A DNA stretch of 64,000 nucleotides from Ruminococcus_C sp963590855 (lineage in GTDB: Bacteria > Bacillota > Clostridia > Oscillospirales > Ruminococcaceae), in contig CAVAQT010000012.1 in NCBI GenBank assembly GCA_963590855.1, positions 10,105-74,104 on the forward strand. The letters are read 5' to 3'. The notes beneath the pieces are model-generated. The model worked only from the letters and a program-made list of their open reading frames with translations. It had not been told where the DNA came from and did no database searches. Below are positions 17,486 to 26,512 of this stretch, piece by piece. A program made the translations under genes and the position numbers. Position 1 is the stretch's first letter. Every line of letters starts with the position of its first letter.

Positions 17486-18103
17486 TCAATCCCTCGCATA
17501 CACCACCAGCAGATCGCCCTTTCCCACCGTCACCGCTGCATTCTCTGCCAGGATCTCATTGCTGACCCCCAGCGGAAACGCATTGGAAAATGTCCCGTGG
17601 CGCAGCGGATACGCCACGCCCTCCAGCGTCACGTCCTCACACTGTTCTGTCATGGCAAACAGAGAAAAGTACATGCCCTCCCGTTTGGGATAGACTGCCG
17701 TTCCGCTGCGTTGGAGAGTGACCCAGTGGGCATGATCTACCAGAACGCCCTGTGCACCGCGGTCTGCCAGAAAGCGGAGCATCTGGAGATTCGCCACGGT
17801 GTGATCCAGTCTGCCGCCCAGCGCACCGTAAAACACCAGCCGCCGGCAGCCCTTGGAAAGGGCATACTTCGCCGCCAGCAGAATATCCGTGTCATCCTTC
17901 ATAGGTGAAAACGGTTCTACATTCTCGCCCTCCGGCACGCTGCCCAGAGAGTCGAAGTCGCCCACGATCCAATCCGGCACAATGCCCAACGCCTGGGCCA
18001 GCTTCACTCCGGCATCCGCGCAGACATAGAGGTCTGCCGCCGGGACAGTCGGCTGCTGCTCCGGCGACACCGGCGCTCCGGCAAAAATCACTGCCTGTTT
18101 CAT
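17486..18103 (-). CDS. thiN: Thiamine pyrophosphokinase
   Basis: Transfers pyrophosphate from ATP to thiamine to make the cofactor TPP. The 205 residues start at MKQAVIFAGAP, with the ATG overlapping the rsgA stop (ATGA). Family motifs are VGDFDSLG, the KDDTDILLAAKYAL segment and FYGALGGRLDHTVANLQML. The gene ends the conserved cluster; the rpe gene that often sits between rsgA and thiN is absent. Confidence 0.93.
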   Translation of the reverse strand: MKQAVIFAGAPVSPEQQPTVPAADLYVCADAGVKLAQALGIVPDWIVGDFDSLGSVPEGENVEPFSPMKDDTDILLAAKYALSKGCRRLVFYGALGGRLDHTVANLQMLRFLADRGAQGVLVDHAHWVTLQRSGTAVYPKREGMYFSLFAMTEQCEDVTLEGVAYPLRHGTFSNAFPLGVSNEILAENAAVTVGKGDLLVVYARD

Positions 18104-18993
18104 GATTCCCACGCCTTTCGCTGTTTTGCCGTCTGATACAGAGAAACATAAGCGTCATGACGGCTCTTTGCAATTTTTCCTGCCCGGACTGCCTCCACCA
18201 CAGCACAGCCCTTTTCGCACACATGGGCACAGTCACTGAACCGGCACTGCCCCAGATAGGGCTGAAACTCCGGGAAGCAGTCGGCAATGCGCTCTTTTTC
18301 CATTTGGAGATACTGCTCCACCTCAAAGGTAGAAAAGCCCGGTGTGTCCGCTAGATAGCCGCCGGCGCAGGGATACAGCTGTACCTGGCGCGTGGTATGT
18401 CTGCCGCGCCCAAGCTTTTCGCTGATCTCTCCGGTGGCGAGGTGCAGCTCCGGCGCAATGGCATTGAGCAGTGTGGATTTTCCCACGCCGGAGTTGCCGG
18501 TCATCATGCTGATCTTTCCGTCCAGCAGTGCCGCCACAGCGTTCACCGTCTCCGGCTTTGCATAATCCACAAAGTATACCGGAATTCCTGCGTTTTGGTA
18601 CAGCTGCGCCAGCTTCTCACCCGGATCTAAGTCCGTTTTGGTGAGGATCACTGCCGGCTGTATCTCCTGATAGATGGCGATGGTCAGAAAGGAATCCAGC
18701 AGCAGCAGATTGGGAGAAGGATGACAGGTAGATGTCACAAAAAAGATCTGATCCAGATTGGAGACCGGCGGACGCAGAATGCTGTTTTTCCGGGGCAGGA
18801 TCTCTGCGATCACGCCATCCTCGGACAGCCGTACATAGTCGCCGACATAGGGCGTGATGCCGCGCTTGCGGAATACGCCTCTGGCTTTACAGGTGCAGAT
18901 ACCGGAAGAGGTCTCTACCGTATAGAGACCTCCCACCGATGTGATAATTCTGCCCTGAGCCTCTTCTGGAATTGCTACAGGGAGTTTTGTCAT
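18100..18993 (-). CDS. rsgA: Small ribosomal subunit biogenesis GTPase RsgA
   Basis: Circularly permuted GTPase acting in late 30S maturation. The 297 residues have an N-terminal OB fold, G4 TKTD near residue 118, G1 GNSGVGKST near 168, G3 DTPGFS near 217, and the C-terminal zinc knuckle C-x4-C-x-H-x5-C in CRFSDCAHVCEKGC. The start is 4 nt from the prkC stop; the longer open frame upstream lies within prkC. Confidence 0.95.
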   Translation of the reverse strand: MTKLPVAIPEEAQGRIITSVGGLYTVETSSGICTCKARGVFRKRGITPYVGDYVRLSEDGVIAEILPRKNSILRPPVSNLDQIFFVTSTCHPSPNLLLLDSFLTIAIYQEIQPAVILTKTDLDPGEKLAQLYQNAGIPVYFVDYAKPETVNAVAALLDGKISMMTGNSGVGKSTLLNAIAPELHLATGEISEKLGRGRHTTRQVQLYPCAGGYLADTPGFSTFEVEQYLQMEKERIADCFPEFQPYLGQCRFSDCAHVCEKGCAVVEAVRAGKIAKSRHDAYVSLYQTAKQRKAWES

Positions 18994-18997
18994 CGTC

Positions 18998-21103
18998 TTA
19001 CTGTACCTCCTCTGGTGCAGCAGTTGTTTCTGCCGGCGTGGTTGCCGGAACGGTCTGTACTGCGACACCTGCAAGTGCGCCTGCAATGTTCTCGCTGGAA
19101 GCGGTAAAACTCTTATTGGCAAAGTCAAAGGTATAAGTGCCGAGGACTTCCGTCTTGCCGCTCTGGGCACTGGTGATAGAAACCTTTACCACCTTGCTGC
19201 CCTTGCCCTGTACCTTAACGCTGACAGACGCATCTGTCAGGCTCTCTGCCACGAACTGACGGGAAGCGATCACGCCGTCCTCATCTGTGGTAAAACTCAG
19301 GGTGTACATACCGCTCATTTCAGAGACCGGCAGATTTTCCAGGCCATAGGTCACTTCGCCCTCCGGCTCTTCGCCGTTGCTGACAGTCAGCTTAATGGTA
19401 GAACCAGAAGCGACCACCTTACCCGGTTCCGGATCCTGCTCTGTGACGATGCCCTTTTCCTCAGAAGAAGATGCTTCGGTGATCTCCAGCTTCAGCTTTC
19501 TGCCTTCGGCTTCCTTCTGCGCATCCTCCTGGCTCATGCCAACGAATTTCGGCACATCTGTCTCATCGACTGCAATGCCCTGGCTGACATAGATCACCAC
19601 GCTGGAGCCGACCGGAACTTCTTCGTTCATTGCCGGGTCTGTCCGGATGACATGATCTGCCTCAATGTTTTCCTCTGAGGTACTCTGGGTCTTTTTCTGC
19701 TCTGCGGTCAGTCCCAGTGCACTGAGGGCATCCTCTGCTTCCTGTGCAGTATAGTTGGTGAGATCCGGGATCTGTACCTTCTGCACGCCCTTGCTGACAG
19801 CAACGGCAAGCTCGATCTTGCCGTCCTTGTTCTTCTTCACGAACTGACCGGCTTCAATGCTCTGCTTATAGATGATGTTCTCTTCGTACTTGTCCGTGTA
19901 TTCCTGCTCTGCCACCTCAAATTCAATATTGGGGTAGTTCAGCACAGCGTCGTCATAGTTCATGCCGATGACCTTCGGCACTTCGTCAGTAGAACCGCTG
20001 GAACCGTTTGTGCCCTGTCCCACCAACAGGAAGATCACGATCGCTGCCACAACGACCACAACAATAGTCACGGCGGTCAGGATGGGGACAACCAGAGACT
20101 TGGACTGTTCCGGCTCCGGTTCATTTCCCTCTGCATAGTCGTTGTCATAATACTCCGGTTCATTGCTGCGGCCATAGGTCGGATTGCCGCGCTGCGGCGC
20201 TCTGCCGCTTTCCGGCGGCGTAAAGTACTGCGTCGGCTCAGGCGCGTTATAATAGCCGAAAATGATCTGATTGTTCTGCTTGAACGCCTCGATATCCCGG
20301 ATCATGTCTGCCGCCGTCTGATACCGCTTGGAAGCATCCTTTTCCATGGCATGCATGATGATCTCTTCCAGACCGGAGGGAATGTTCGGATTGATATCCC
20401 GGGGACGCACTGCCACATTCTGCATATGCATCACTGCAATGGAGACCGGATTGTCCGTATCGAAAGGCTTTCTGCCGGTGAGCATTTCATAGAACATGAC
20501 ACCCACAGAATAGAGGTCGCTCTTGGCATCCGTCACATCACCGCGCGCCTGTTCCGGGCTGATATAGTGCACCGTTCCGATGGCCTGGTCAGTAGCGGTG
20601 CGGCTTTCCTCCCGGGCAAACTTGGCGATGCCGAAGTCCATGACCTTAATGGTGCCGTCTGTCAGCAGCATGATGTTCTGGGGCTTGATGTCCCGGTGCA
20701 CAATGCCGCGGCTGTGGGCATGCTGAAGCGCACGGAGAATCTGGATAACGAAGTGCACGGCATCTTTCCAGTTCAGGACATGCTCGCTGTCGATGTAGTC
20801 TTTCAGCGTGATGCCGTCAATAAACTCCATGACGATATACTGCATCTTATCCGAAAAGCCCATGTCATAGATCTTCACGATATTCGGGTGGGACATCATG
20901 GCGATCGCCTTGGACTCATCCCGGAAGCGGCGCTGAAATTCCTCGCTCTCTGAATATTCCTGCTTGAGGATCTTTACAGCGACTGCACGGTTGTCCAGCA
21001 CATCTACCGCACGGTAGACATCGGCCATACCGCCCTCGCCCACCAGTTCTGTCAGTTCATAGCGGCCGTCCAGGCGTGTTCCTATGAGTTTATCCTTGTC
21101 CAT
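18998..21103 (-). CDS. prkC: PASTA-domain Ser/Thr protein kinase (PrkC/PknB type)
   Basis: Membrane kinase that senses muropeptides or lipid II and phosphorylates cell-wall and growth proteins. An N-terminal kinase domain (about residues 1-275) has the catalytic VAVKILK, HRDIKPQNI and MDFGIAK; a low-complexity juxtamembrane region follows, one transmembrane segment (about 338-362), three PASTA repeats (about 370-573) and an extra C-terminal region of about 125 residues ending in a Thr/Ala/Pro-rich tail. GGAGG lies 9 nt before the chosen ATG; another ATG three codons upstream overlaps the prpC stop but abuts the ribosome site. Confidence 0.94.
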   Translation of the reverse strand: MDKDKLIGTRLDGRYELTELVGEGGMADVYRAVDVLDNRAVAVKILKQEYSESEEFQRRFRDESKAIAMMSHPNIVKIYDMGFSDKMQYIVMEFIDGITLKDYIDSEHVLNWKDAVHFVIQILRALQHAHSRGIVHRDIKPQNIMLLTDGTIKVMDFGIAKFAREESRTATDQAIGTVHYISPEQARGDVTDAKSDLYSVGVMFYEMLTGRKPFDTDNPVSIAVMHMQNVAVRPRDINPNIPSGLEEIIMHAMEKDASKRYQTAADMIRDIEAFKQNNQIIFGYYNAPEPTQYFTPPESGRAPQRGNPTYGRSNEPEYYDNDYAEGNEPEPEQSKSLVVPILTAVTIVVVVVAAIVIFLLVGQGTNGSSGSTDEVPKVIGMNYDDAVLNYPNIEFEVAEQEYTDKYEENIIYKQSIEAGQFVKKNKDGKIELAVAVSKGVQKVQIPDLTNYTAQEAEDALSALGLTAEQKKTQSTSEENIEADHVIRTDPAMNEEVPVGSSVVIYVSQGIAVDETDVPKFVGMSQEDAQKEAEGRKLKLEITEASSSEEKGIVTEQDPEPGKVVASGSTIKLTVSNGEEPEGEVTYGLENLPVSEMSGMYTLSFTTDEDGVIASRQFVAESLTDASVSVKVQGKGSKVVKVSITSAQSGKTEVLGTYTFDFANKSFTASSENIAGALAGVAVQTVPATTPAETTAAPEEVQ

Positions 21104-21108
21104 CGTTT

Positions 21109-21861
21109 TCATTCCTCCGTTTTATGTGACACAGTTGCGACCGCAACTGAAATATTATCTCGTCCGCCTTTTTCCAGTGCAGCATCGATCAGCTTTTGTG
21201 CTATCTCTTCATCTGGCAGTGCCTCCGCCAGGATCTCCTGGATCTCTGCATCCGAGCAGAATCCGGAAAGTCCGTCTGAGCAAAGCATCAGACGCCATTC
21301 CTGATCCGGTTTCAGATCCAGACGGAAAAAGTCCGGGCAGACCGTCCGCTCCACGCCGACCGCCTTTATGAGCATATGCCGCTGGGGATGCGTCTCCATT
21401 TCTGCTTCTGTGATCTCGCCTTTTTCCATGAGCATGTGCACGACTGTGTGATCTGTCGTTACCTGTTCCATGACGCCGTCTGTCAGAAAATACGCCCGGC
21501 TGTCGCCCACGTTTGCCACTGCGATGTACTCCGGCGATGCATAGGCAGCCACACAGGTCGTGCCCATGCCGAAATTCTGATAATCCATGCGGGCAGTGGT
21601 ATAAACAACAGAATTGGCGGCAGAGACCGAAGAAAGCAGCAGTGACCGGATGCTGTAGGCATCCATATCCTCTGTATAGCCCTCTTCAAAATGTTCAAAG
21701 AAAACATCCGTCGCCATAGAGCTTGCCTTGCTGCCGGAGCGCTCACCGCCCATGCCGTCACAGACGACCAGCAGCAGCGCATCCCCGAACTGGCGTATCC
21801 CCACACGATCCTGATTTTCATCCCGGATATATCCGATATGCGTTTGCGATGCACTCGTCAA
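21109..21861 (-). CDS. prpC: PP2C-family protein phosphatase (PrpC/Stp)
   Basis: Metal-dependent Ser/Thr phosphatase that reverses PrkC phosphorylation. Motifs: IRDENQDRVG, VVCDGMGGERSG, ANVGDSRAY, LMLCSDGLSG and GGRDNISVAV. The start taken is a TTG 7 nt after GGAGGT, giving MTSASQTHIGYIRDENQD (250 residues), which matches relatives better than the ATGs 15 and 21 nt upstream. It lies directly before prkC, as in most Firmicutes. Confidence 0.92.
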   Translation of the reverse strand: MTSASQTHIGYIRDENQDRVGIRQFGDALLLVVCDGMGGERSGSKASSMATDVFFEHFEEGYTEDMDAYSIRSLLLSSVSAANSVVYTTARMDYQNFGMGTTCVAAYASPEYIAVANVGDSRAYFLTDGVMEQVTTDHTVVHMLMEKGEITEAEMETHPQRHMLIKAVGVERTVCPDFFRLDLKPDQEWRLMLCSDGLSGFCSDAEIQEILAEALPDEEIAQKLIDAALEKGGRDNISVAVATVSHKTEE

Positions 21862-21921
21862 CGATACCACCTCCATAAGCATTCAGACAGACTCTGCGAG
21901 CCTGTTGCTGTAAATCGATCC

Positions 21922-22974
21922 TTATTCCGATGTTTCTGTTTTTCTCTGCGCGTCGGCATCCCGGCGCAGCTGACCGCATGCCGCCTGGATATCACTGCCC
22001 AGTGTCCGGCGGATGGTGGCGTTGATGCCCAATCCGGTCAGCTCTTTCTGAAACCGCTCCACATCCTTCCGGAAGGAACGGAAAGACCGCTCCTTAATGG
22101 GATTGACCGGGATCAGATTCACATGGCACTGCATGCCGCAAAGCCGCTCTGCCAGCTGTCCGGCATCCGCCGTTGTATTGTTCACGCCGTTGATTACCGC
22201 ATACTCAATGGTCACACGCCGTCCGGTGGTGTCAAAGTAATAGCGGCAGGCATCCAGCAGTTCTTCTACCGGATACCGCCGGTTCACCGGCATGATCTCG
22301 CTGCGCCGCGCATTCTCCGGGCTGTGGAGCGAGACAGAAAGCGTTACGCCCAGCCGCAGATCTGCCAGCTGGCGGATCTGGGGCACCAGCCCGCAGGTGG
22401 AAAGCGCCGCGTGCCGCAGGCTCATCTGCATACCGTCGGGATGGGACAGAAGCCGAAAGAACTGCACCACATTGTCAAAATTGTCCAGCGGCTCACCGAT
22501 GCCCATGAGCACAATGCTGTCAATGCGGCATCCGGCATCCCGCTGGGTCTCATAAATTTGCAGCAGCAGCTCTGACGGCAGAAGATCCCGGACATAGCCG
22601 GCGATGGTAGAAGCACAGAACTGACACCCCATGCGGCAGCCCACCTGGGTGGAAATGCAGAGACTTTTTCCGTGGTGATACTCCATGAGGACAGTCTCTA
22701 CAAAATTGCCATCGGGCAGTTCATATAAGTATTTTACCGTATCATCCGCAGCAGATGCAAGCTTTCTTGCAATATTTAGTCTGTTTATACAAAATTTCTC
22801 GTTCAGCTTCTGCCGAAGTTGGAGAGAAAGTGTAGTCATTTGGTCAAAACTGGTCACTTGTTTCTGATGAAGCCAGGAAAAAAGCTGTTTTGCCCGGAAT
22901 TTCGGTTCGCCCATTTCTGCCAGGTATTGTCCCAGCATTTCCGGGGACAAGGATAAAATGTCGATTTTTTCCAT
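21922..22974 (-). CDS. rlmN: 23S rRNA (adenine-2503-C2)/tRNA methyltransferase RlmN
   Basis: Radical-SAM enzyme that methylates C2 of A2503 in 23S rRNA and A37 in some tRNAs. The 350 residues have the 4Fe-4S motif CRMGCQFC at about residues 111-118, the SAM-binding GIGEPLDNFDNV, and the C-terminal TIRRTLGSDIQAACGQL with the substrate-bridging Cys. AAAGGAG precedes MEKIDILSL by 7 nt. Confidence 0.95.
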   Translation of the reverse strand: MEKIDILSLSPEMLGQYLAEMGEPKFRAKQLFSWLHQKQVTSFDQMTTLSLQLRQKLNEKFCINRLNIARKLASAADDTVKYLYELPDGNFVETVLMEYHHGKSLCISTQVGCRMGCQFCASTIAGYVRDLLPSELLLQIYETQRDAGCRIDSIVLMGIGEPLDNFDNVVQFFRLLSHPDGMQMSLRHAALSTCGLVPQIRQLADLRLGVTLSVSLHSPENARRSEIMPVNRRYPVEELLDACRYYFDTTGRRVTIEYAVINGVNNTTADAGQLAERLCGMQCHVNLIPVNPIKERSFRSFRKDVERFQKELTGLGINATIRRTLGSDIQAACGQLRRDADAQRKTETSE

Positions 22975-22996
22975 GGGAATGCTCCTTTCAGAAATG

Positions 22997-24301
22997 TTAT
23001 TTTTCCGCTTTTCGCCGGAACTTTGCCACAAAGAAACCGTCGCTGCCGAACATCTCCGGCAGAATCGTCACCATGGGCTGTTCCAATGCACCGCCCAGCG
23101 CCGGGCAGACCGGTTCGGGCGCAAACTCCGGGTGCTTCTGCAAAAAGGCATTTGCCACTGCTTCGTTTTCCTCTTTGAGGATGGTGCAGGTAGAGTATTG
23201 CAGAATGCCGCCCGGCTTCACATACCGTGCGCCGTTTTCCAGGATTGCAAGCTGAAGCGGCGGCAGCTGCGCCAGTTCTTCCGGGGCTTTTTCCTTGACC
23301 TCCGGCTTATGCCGGAGCACGCCGATACCGGAGCAGGGCACATCGCAGAGCACACGGTCTGCGCCGGCGTATTTTTCCTGAAAAACCGAGGCATCCCCCT
23401 GGGATGCTGTCACATTTTTCAGCCCCAGGCGCTTGACGTTCTCCTGTATCAGCTTGACCCGATGCTCTGCCAGATCAAAAGCGTACACCATGCCGGACTG
23501 TGCCATGCCTGCGGCGATGGTACAGGTTTTTCCGCCCGGCGCGGCACAGAGATCCAGGATGGTCTCCCCCGGCTTTGCGCCCAGTGCCAGCGCGCATATC
23601 TGGGAAGAGAGATCCTGCACATAGAACCAACCCTTTTGAAACTCCGGCAGCTTTCGGATATCGCCAGCGTGCAGCTGATATGCGCCGTGCAGATTTGTGG
23701 GACAAATGGCATCTCCCAATGCCTGTTCCAGTTCTGCCGCGGTGCATGCCGCAGGATTCTGCCGGATAAACCGGGGCGCAGGACGAAGCGCATCCTGCAA
23801 AAAGGCGCACGCCGTCTCTTCCCCATAGGCATCCAGCAGCTTTTCCAACAGCCATTGGGGCACAGCGTATTCCACCGCCATTGCCGCCTTTTTCTCTTTT
23901 GGATAGGGCACCTTGCATTCATCCCGGAGAAAGCCGCGCAGCACCGCATTGACAAATCCGGATGCGCTGACTTTGCGACAGGTTTTCGTCAGCTTTACGC
24001 TCTCATTTACCGCCGCACGGGACGGGATCTGGTCGCAGTACAGCAGCTGATAGATGCCGAGCCGGAGGATGTTCCGCACAGTGCGATCCAATTTTCGCAG
24101 CGGCTGCTTGCTATAGTGAGAAATCACGGCATCCAGAGTGATGCGGCGCTCGATCACGCCGTAATAGAGAGAGGCGCAGAGCCGCTTGTCCCGCTCCTCC
24201 AACTGAGACTGAGACAGGGCGCTGTCCAGGAGCAGATTGGAATAGCTCTGCTCCTGTTCGGTTCGGTTCAGCAGCTGTACTGCCAGTTTTCTTGCACTCA
24301 T
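22997..24301 (-). CDS. rsmB: 16S rRNA (cytosine-967-C5)-methyltransferase RsmB
   Basis: A 434-residue fusion of an N-terminal NusB-like RNA-binding domain (about residues 1-135) and a C-terminal SAM methyltransferase domain. Motif I is ILDLCAAPGGKTC, and the two catalytic Cys are in DVPCSGIGVL (about 322) and QYSTCTI (about 370). The ATG overlaps the yugP-type gene stop (ATGA). Confidence 0.95.
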   Translation of the reverse strand: MSARKLAVQLLNRTEQEQSYSNLLLDSALSQSQLEERDKRLCASLYYGVIERRITLDAVISHYSKQPLRKLDRTVRNILRLGIYQLLYCDQIPSRAAVNESVKLTKTCRKVSASGFVNAVLRGFLRDECKVPYPKEKKAAMAVEYAVPQWLLEKLLDAYGEETACAFLQDALRPAPRFIRQNPAACTAAELEQALGDAICPTNLHGAYQLHAGDIRKLPEFQKGWFYVQDLSSQICALALGAKPGETILDLCAAPGGKTCTIAAGMAQSGMVYAFDLAEHRVKLIQENVKRLGLKNVTASQGDASVFQEKYAGADRVLCDVPCSGIGVLRHKPEVKEKAPEELAQLPPLQLAILENGARYVKPGGILQYSTCTILKEENEAVANAFLQKHPEFAPEPVCPALGGALEQPMVTILPEMFGSDGFFVAKFRRKAEK

Positions 24302-25008
24302 CTTCGGTTATTCCTCTTAGAAACGCCCAACAGACGGATCAGCTGCAAAATGCTGCCCAACAGCGCAGCAACATAGGTCAGTGCAGCAGCAGTCAGCACC
24401 TTTCGTGCACCGCTGAGTTCTTCGCCTGCCAGGATATAGCGGCTCTCCAGAGTCTGCATGGCGCGCCGGCTGGCGTTAAATTCCACCGGAAGCGTCACCA
24501 GCTGAAAGAGCACGATCAGCGAAAACAGCAGGATGCCGATCATTTGCAGCGGCATGCCGGCATAGGAATTGCTGAAGATCAGCCCCAATACAAAGACAAT
24601 ATACCACAGCCGTGAGCCCAACTGCGTCACCGGGATGATGGCACTGCGGATCTGCATGGGAAAGTAGTTCACGGCATGCTGTACGGCATGGCCGCACTCG
24701 TGGGCGGCAACACCGATGGCAGCGACCGAAGTGGAATCGTGCACGCTGTCCGACAGACGAATCACATTGCCCTTCGGGTCATAGTGATCGGTCAGATTGC
24801 CGCTGACGCGTTCGATCCGAATCTGATACAGTCCGTTGTCATCCAGGATCTGACGCGCCACCTGTGCCGCCGTCAGACCGCGGCTGTTCCGGGTATTCTG
24901 ATACCGCCGGAATGTGGATTTCACATTCCAAGATGCCCACAAGCTAATCAGAAGTCCGATCAGCACCAGAACATAGCCTACATCAAAAAATCCGCCGTAA
25001 TACAGCAT
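24298..25008 (-). CDS. YugP-type zinc metallopeptidase (membrane)
   Basis: A 236-residue membrane protein with an N-terminal transmembrane segment (about residues 9-27), the gluzincin motif HECGH near residue 104 in AAHECGHAVQHA, and three or four further hydrophobic segments. It belongs to the neutral zinc metallopeptidase family whose B. subtilis member is YugP; the substrate is unknown. This gene commonly lies between fmt and rsmB in Clostridia. Confidence 0.88.
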   Translation of the reverse strand: MLYYGGFFDVGYVLVLIGLLISLWASWNVKSTFRRYQNTRNSRGLTAAQVARQILDDNGLYQIRIERVSGNLTDHYDPKGNVIRLSDSVHDSTSVAAIGVAAHECGHAVQHAVNYFPMQIRSAIIPVTQLGSRLWYIVFVLGLIFSNSYAGMPLQMIGILLFSLIVLFQLVTLPVEFNASRRAMQTLESRYILAGEELSGARKVLTAAALTYVAALLGSILQLIRLLGVSKRNNRR

Positions 25009-25044
25009 AACGATTCCCTCACTTTCTCTTGTTCCCGCGGCGCA

Positions 25045-25968
25045 TTACCCCAATTTTTTGCCCTTTTCCAGTTTCTTTCCCCGGAGAAAGTCAGCAGTCT
25101 GCATGCGACGCTTGCCCTCCGGCTGGATCTCTATGAACTGCAGTCCGTTTCCATCGCCGCATGCGACCACAAAGTTTTCTGCATCCACAATGGTTCCGGC
25201 TTCTCCGGAAACATGCTCCACCACATGGGAACGGTATATTTTCAGCCGCTTGCCGTCCAGTTTGGTAAAGCCGGTAATGCCGCGGATCAGGTTGTGCAGT
25301 TCTGCCGCCGGACGCGTAAAGTCCAATGCAGACATTTCCTTTGTGATACGCGATGCATAAGAAGATTCTGCATCGTTCTGCGGCGTACCGTGCAGTGTGC
25401 CTGCTTCCAGCTGCCGCAGCGTCTCCTGCAAGGTTTCTACACAAAGCGCCGAAAGCCGCTCGTACAGCTCTTCTGCCGTCTCTTCCGGGTCAATAGGCGT
25501 TTCTTTTTTCACCAGCATATCGCCGGTATCCAGTCCCTCACCCATCTGCTGTGCGGTCACACCAGTTTTGGTCTCACCATTCAGGATCACCCACTGGATG
25601 GGTGCTGCGCCCCGATATGCCGGAAGCAGCGATGCATGGAGATTGATACAGCCGTACTTCGGCAGCTCCAGTACTTCCTTTGGCAGGATCTGACCATAAG
25701 CCAACACCACGATCAAGTCCGGCGCGAGGCGCTGCAGGATCTTCAGGGCTGTCTCTGCGGATTCGCCCTTCCGCAGCGAATAGGGCTGAAATACCGGAAT
25801 GCCGCACTCCACTGCCGCCGACTTTACCGGCGTAGAAATCACATGGTGGCCGCGCCCCTTGGGACGGTCGGGCTGTGTCAGAACGCCTACGATCTCATGC
25901 TCACTCTCTGCCAGAAACCGTAGCGTCGGCACTGCAATATCAGGCGTTCCCATATAAACGATTCTCAT
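25045..25968 (-). CDS. fmt: Methionyl-tRNA formyltransferase
   Basis: Formylates initiator Met-tRNA using 10-formyl-THF. The 307 residues show MRIVYMGTPDIAVPTL at the N-terminus, the folate-site segment HASLLPAYRGAAPIQ near residue 107, GVTAQQMGEGLDTGD, and a C-terminal OB-like tRNA-binding domain. The start overlaps the def stop (ATGA), so deformylase and formyltransferase are coupled. Confidence 0.96.
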   Translation of the reverse strand: MRIVYMGTPDIAVPTLRFLAESEHEIVGVLTQPDRPKGRGHHVISTPVKSAAVECGIPVFQPYSLRKGESAETALKILQRLAPDLIVVLAYGQILPKEVLELPKYGCINLHASLLPAYRGAAPIQWVILNGETKTGVTAQQMGEGLDTGDMLVKKETPIDPEETAEELYERLSALCVETLQETLRQLEAGTLHGTPQNDAESSYASRITKEMSALDFTRPAAELHNLIRGITGFTKLDGKRLKIYRSHVVEHVSGEAGTIVDAENFVVACGDGNGLQFIEIQPEGKRRMQTADFLRGKKLEKGKKLG

Positions 25969-26435
25969 GCTTCCTCCAAATCCTCCGGGTCCACAAATTC
26001 TTCCACAACGTCTATGAAAAGCTGTCCGTCCAGATGGGCATTTTCATGACAGGTGCACTGCGCGCCCAGTCCGGTCAGTGTCATTTCAAACCACTCGCCC
26101 TTGCGGTTCTGCGCGCGGAGCTTGCACTTATTCGGACGCGTCACATAGCCCCATTTGTTGGGGACAGAGAGACAGCCTTCCAGGACGTACTGCTTTCCGC
26201 TTGTCTTTCGGATCTCCGGGTTGATGGCTTCAATGCGCATTTCTCCCAGATGCATAATGAAAAGGCGGCGGCAATAGCCTACCTGCGGCGCAGCCAGACC
26301 GACACCGTTCGCCTGATCCAATGTCTCATGCATATCATCCAACAGCTGATTCAGCTTGTCGCCGAACTCTGTCACCGGGCGGCATTTCATCCGCAGGATC
26401 GGATCTCCCTCTTTTACGATACGTCGAATTGCCAT
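25965..26435 (-). CDS. def: Peptide deformylase
   Basis: Removes the formyl group from nascent proteins. The 156-residue form starts at MAIRRIVKEGDPILR after a GAGGA site. All three metal motifs are present: GVGLAAPQVG near 45, EGCLSVP near 85 and HENAH near 130 (CHENAHLDG, where most relatives have QHEIDHLDG). The upstream 77 nt to priA is non-coding. Confidence 0.95.
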   Translation of the reverse strand: MAIRRIVKEGDPILRMKCRPVTEFGDKLNQLLDDMHETLDQANGVGLAAPQVGYCRRLFIMHLGEMRIEAINPEIRKTSGKQYVLEGCLSVPNKWGYVTRPNKCKLRAQNRKGEWFEMTLTGLGAQCTCHENAHLDGQLFIDVVEEFVDPEDLEEA

Positions 26436-26512
26436 AGATATTCCTCCATATATTTCAGGGCATTGCCGCACAGTGCCGTTGGACAGGCTTTGCGCAGCGT
26501 TCCCTTTCACCG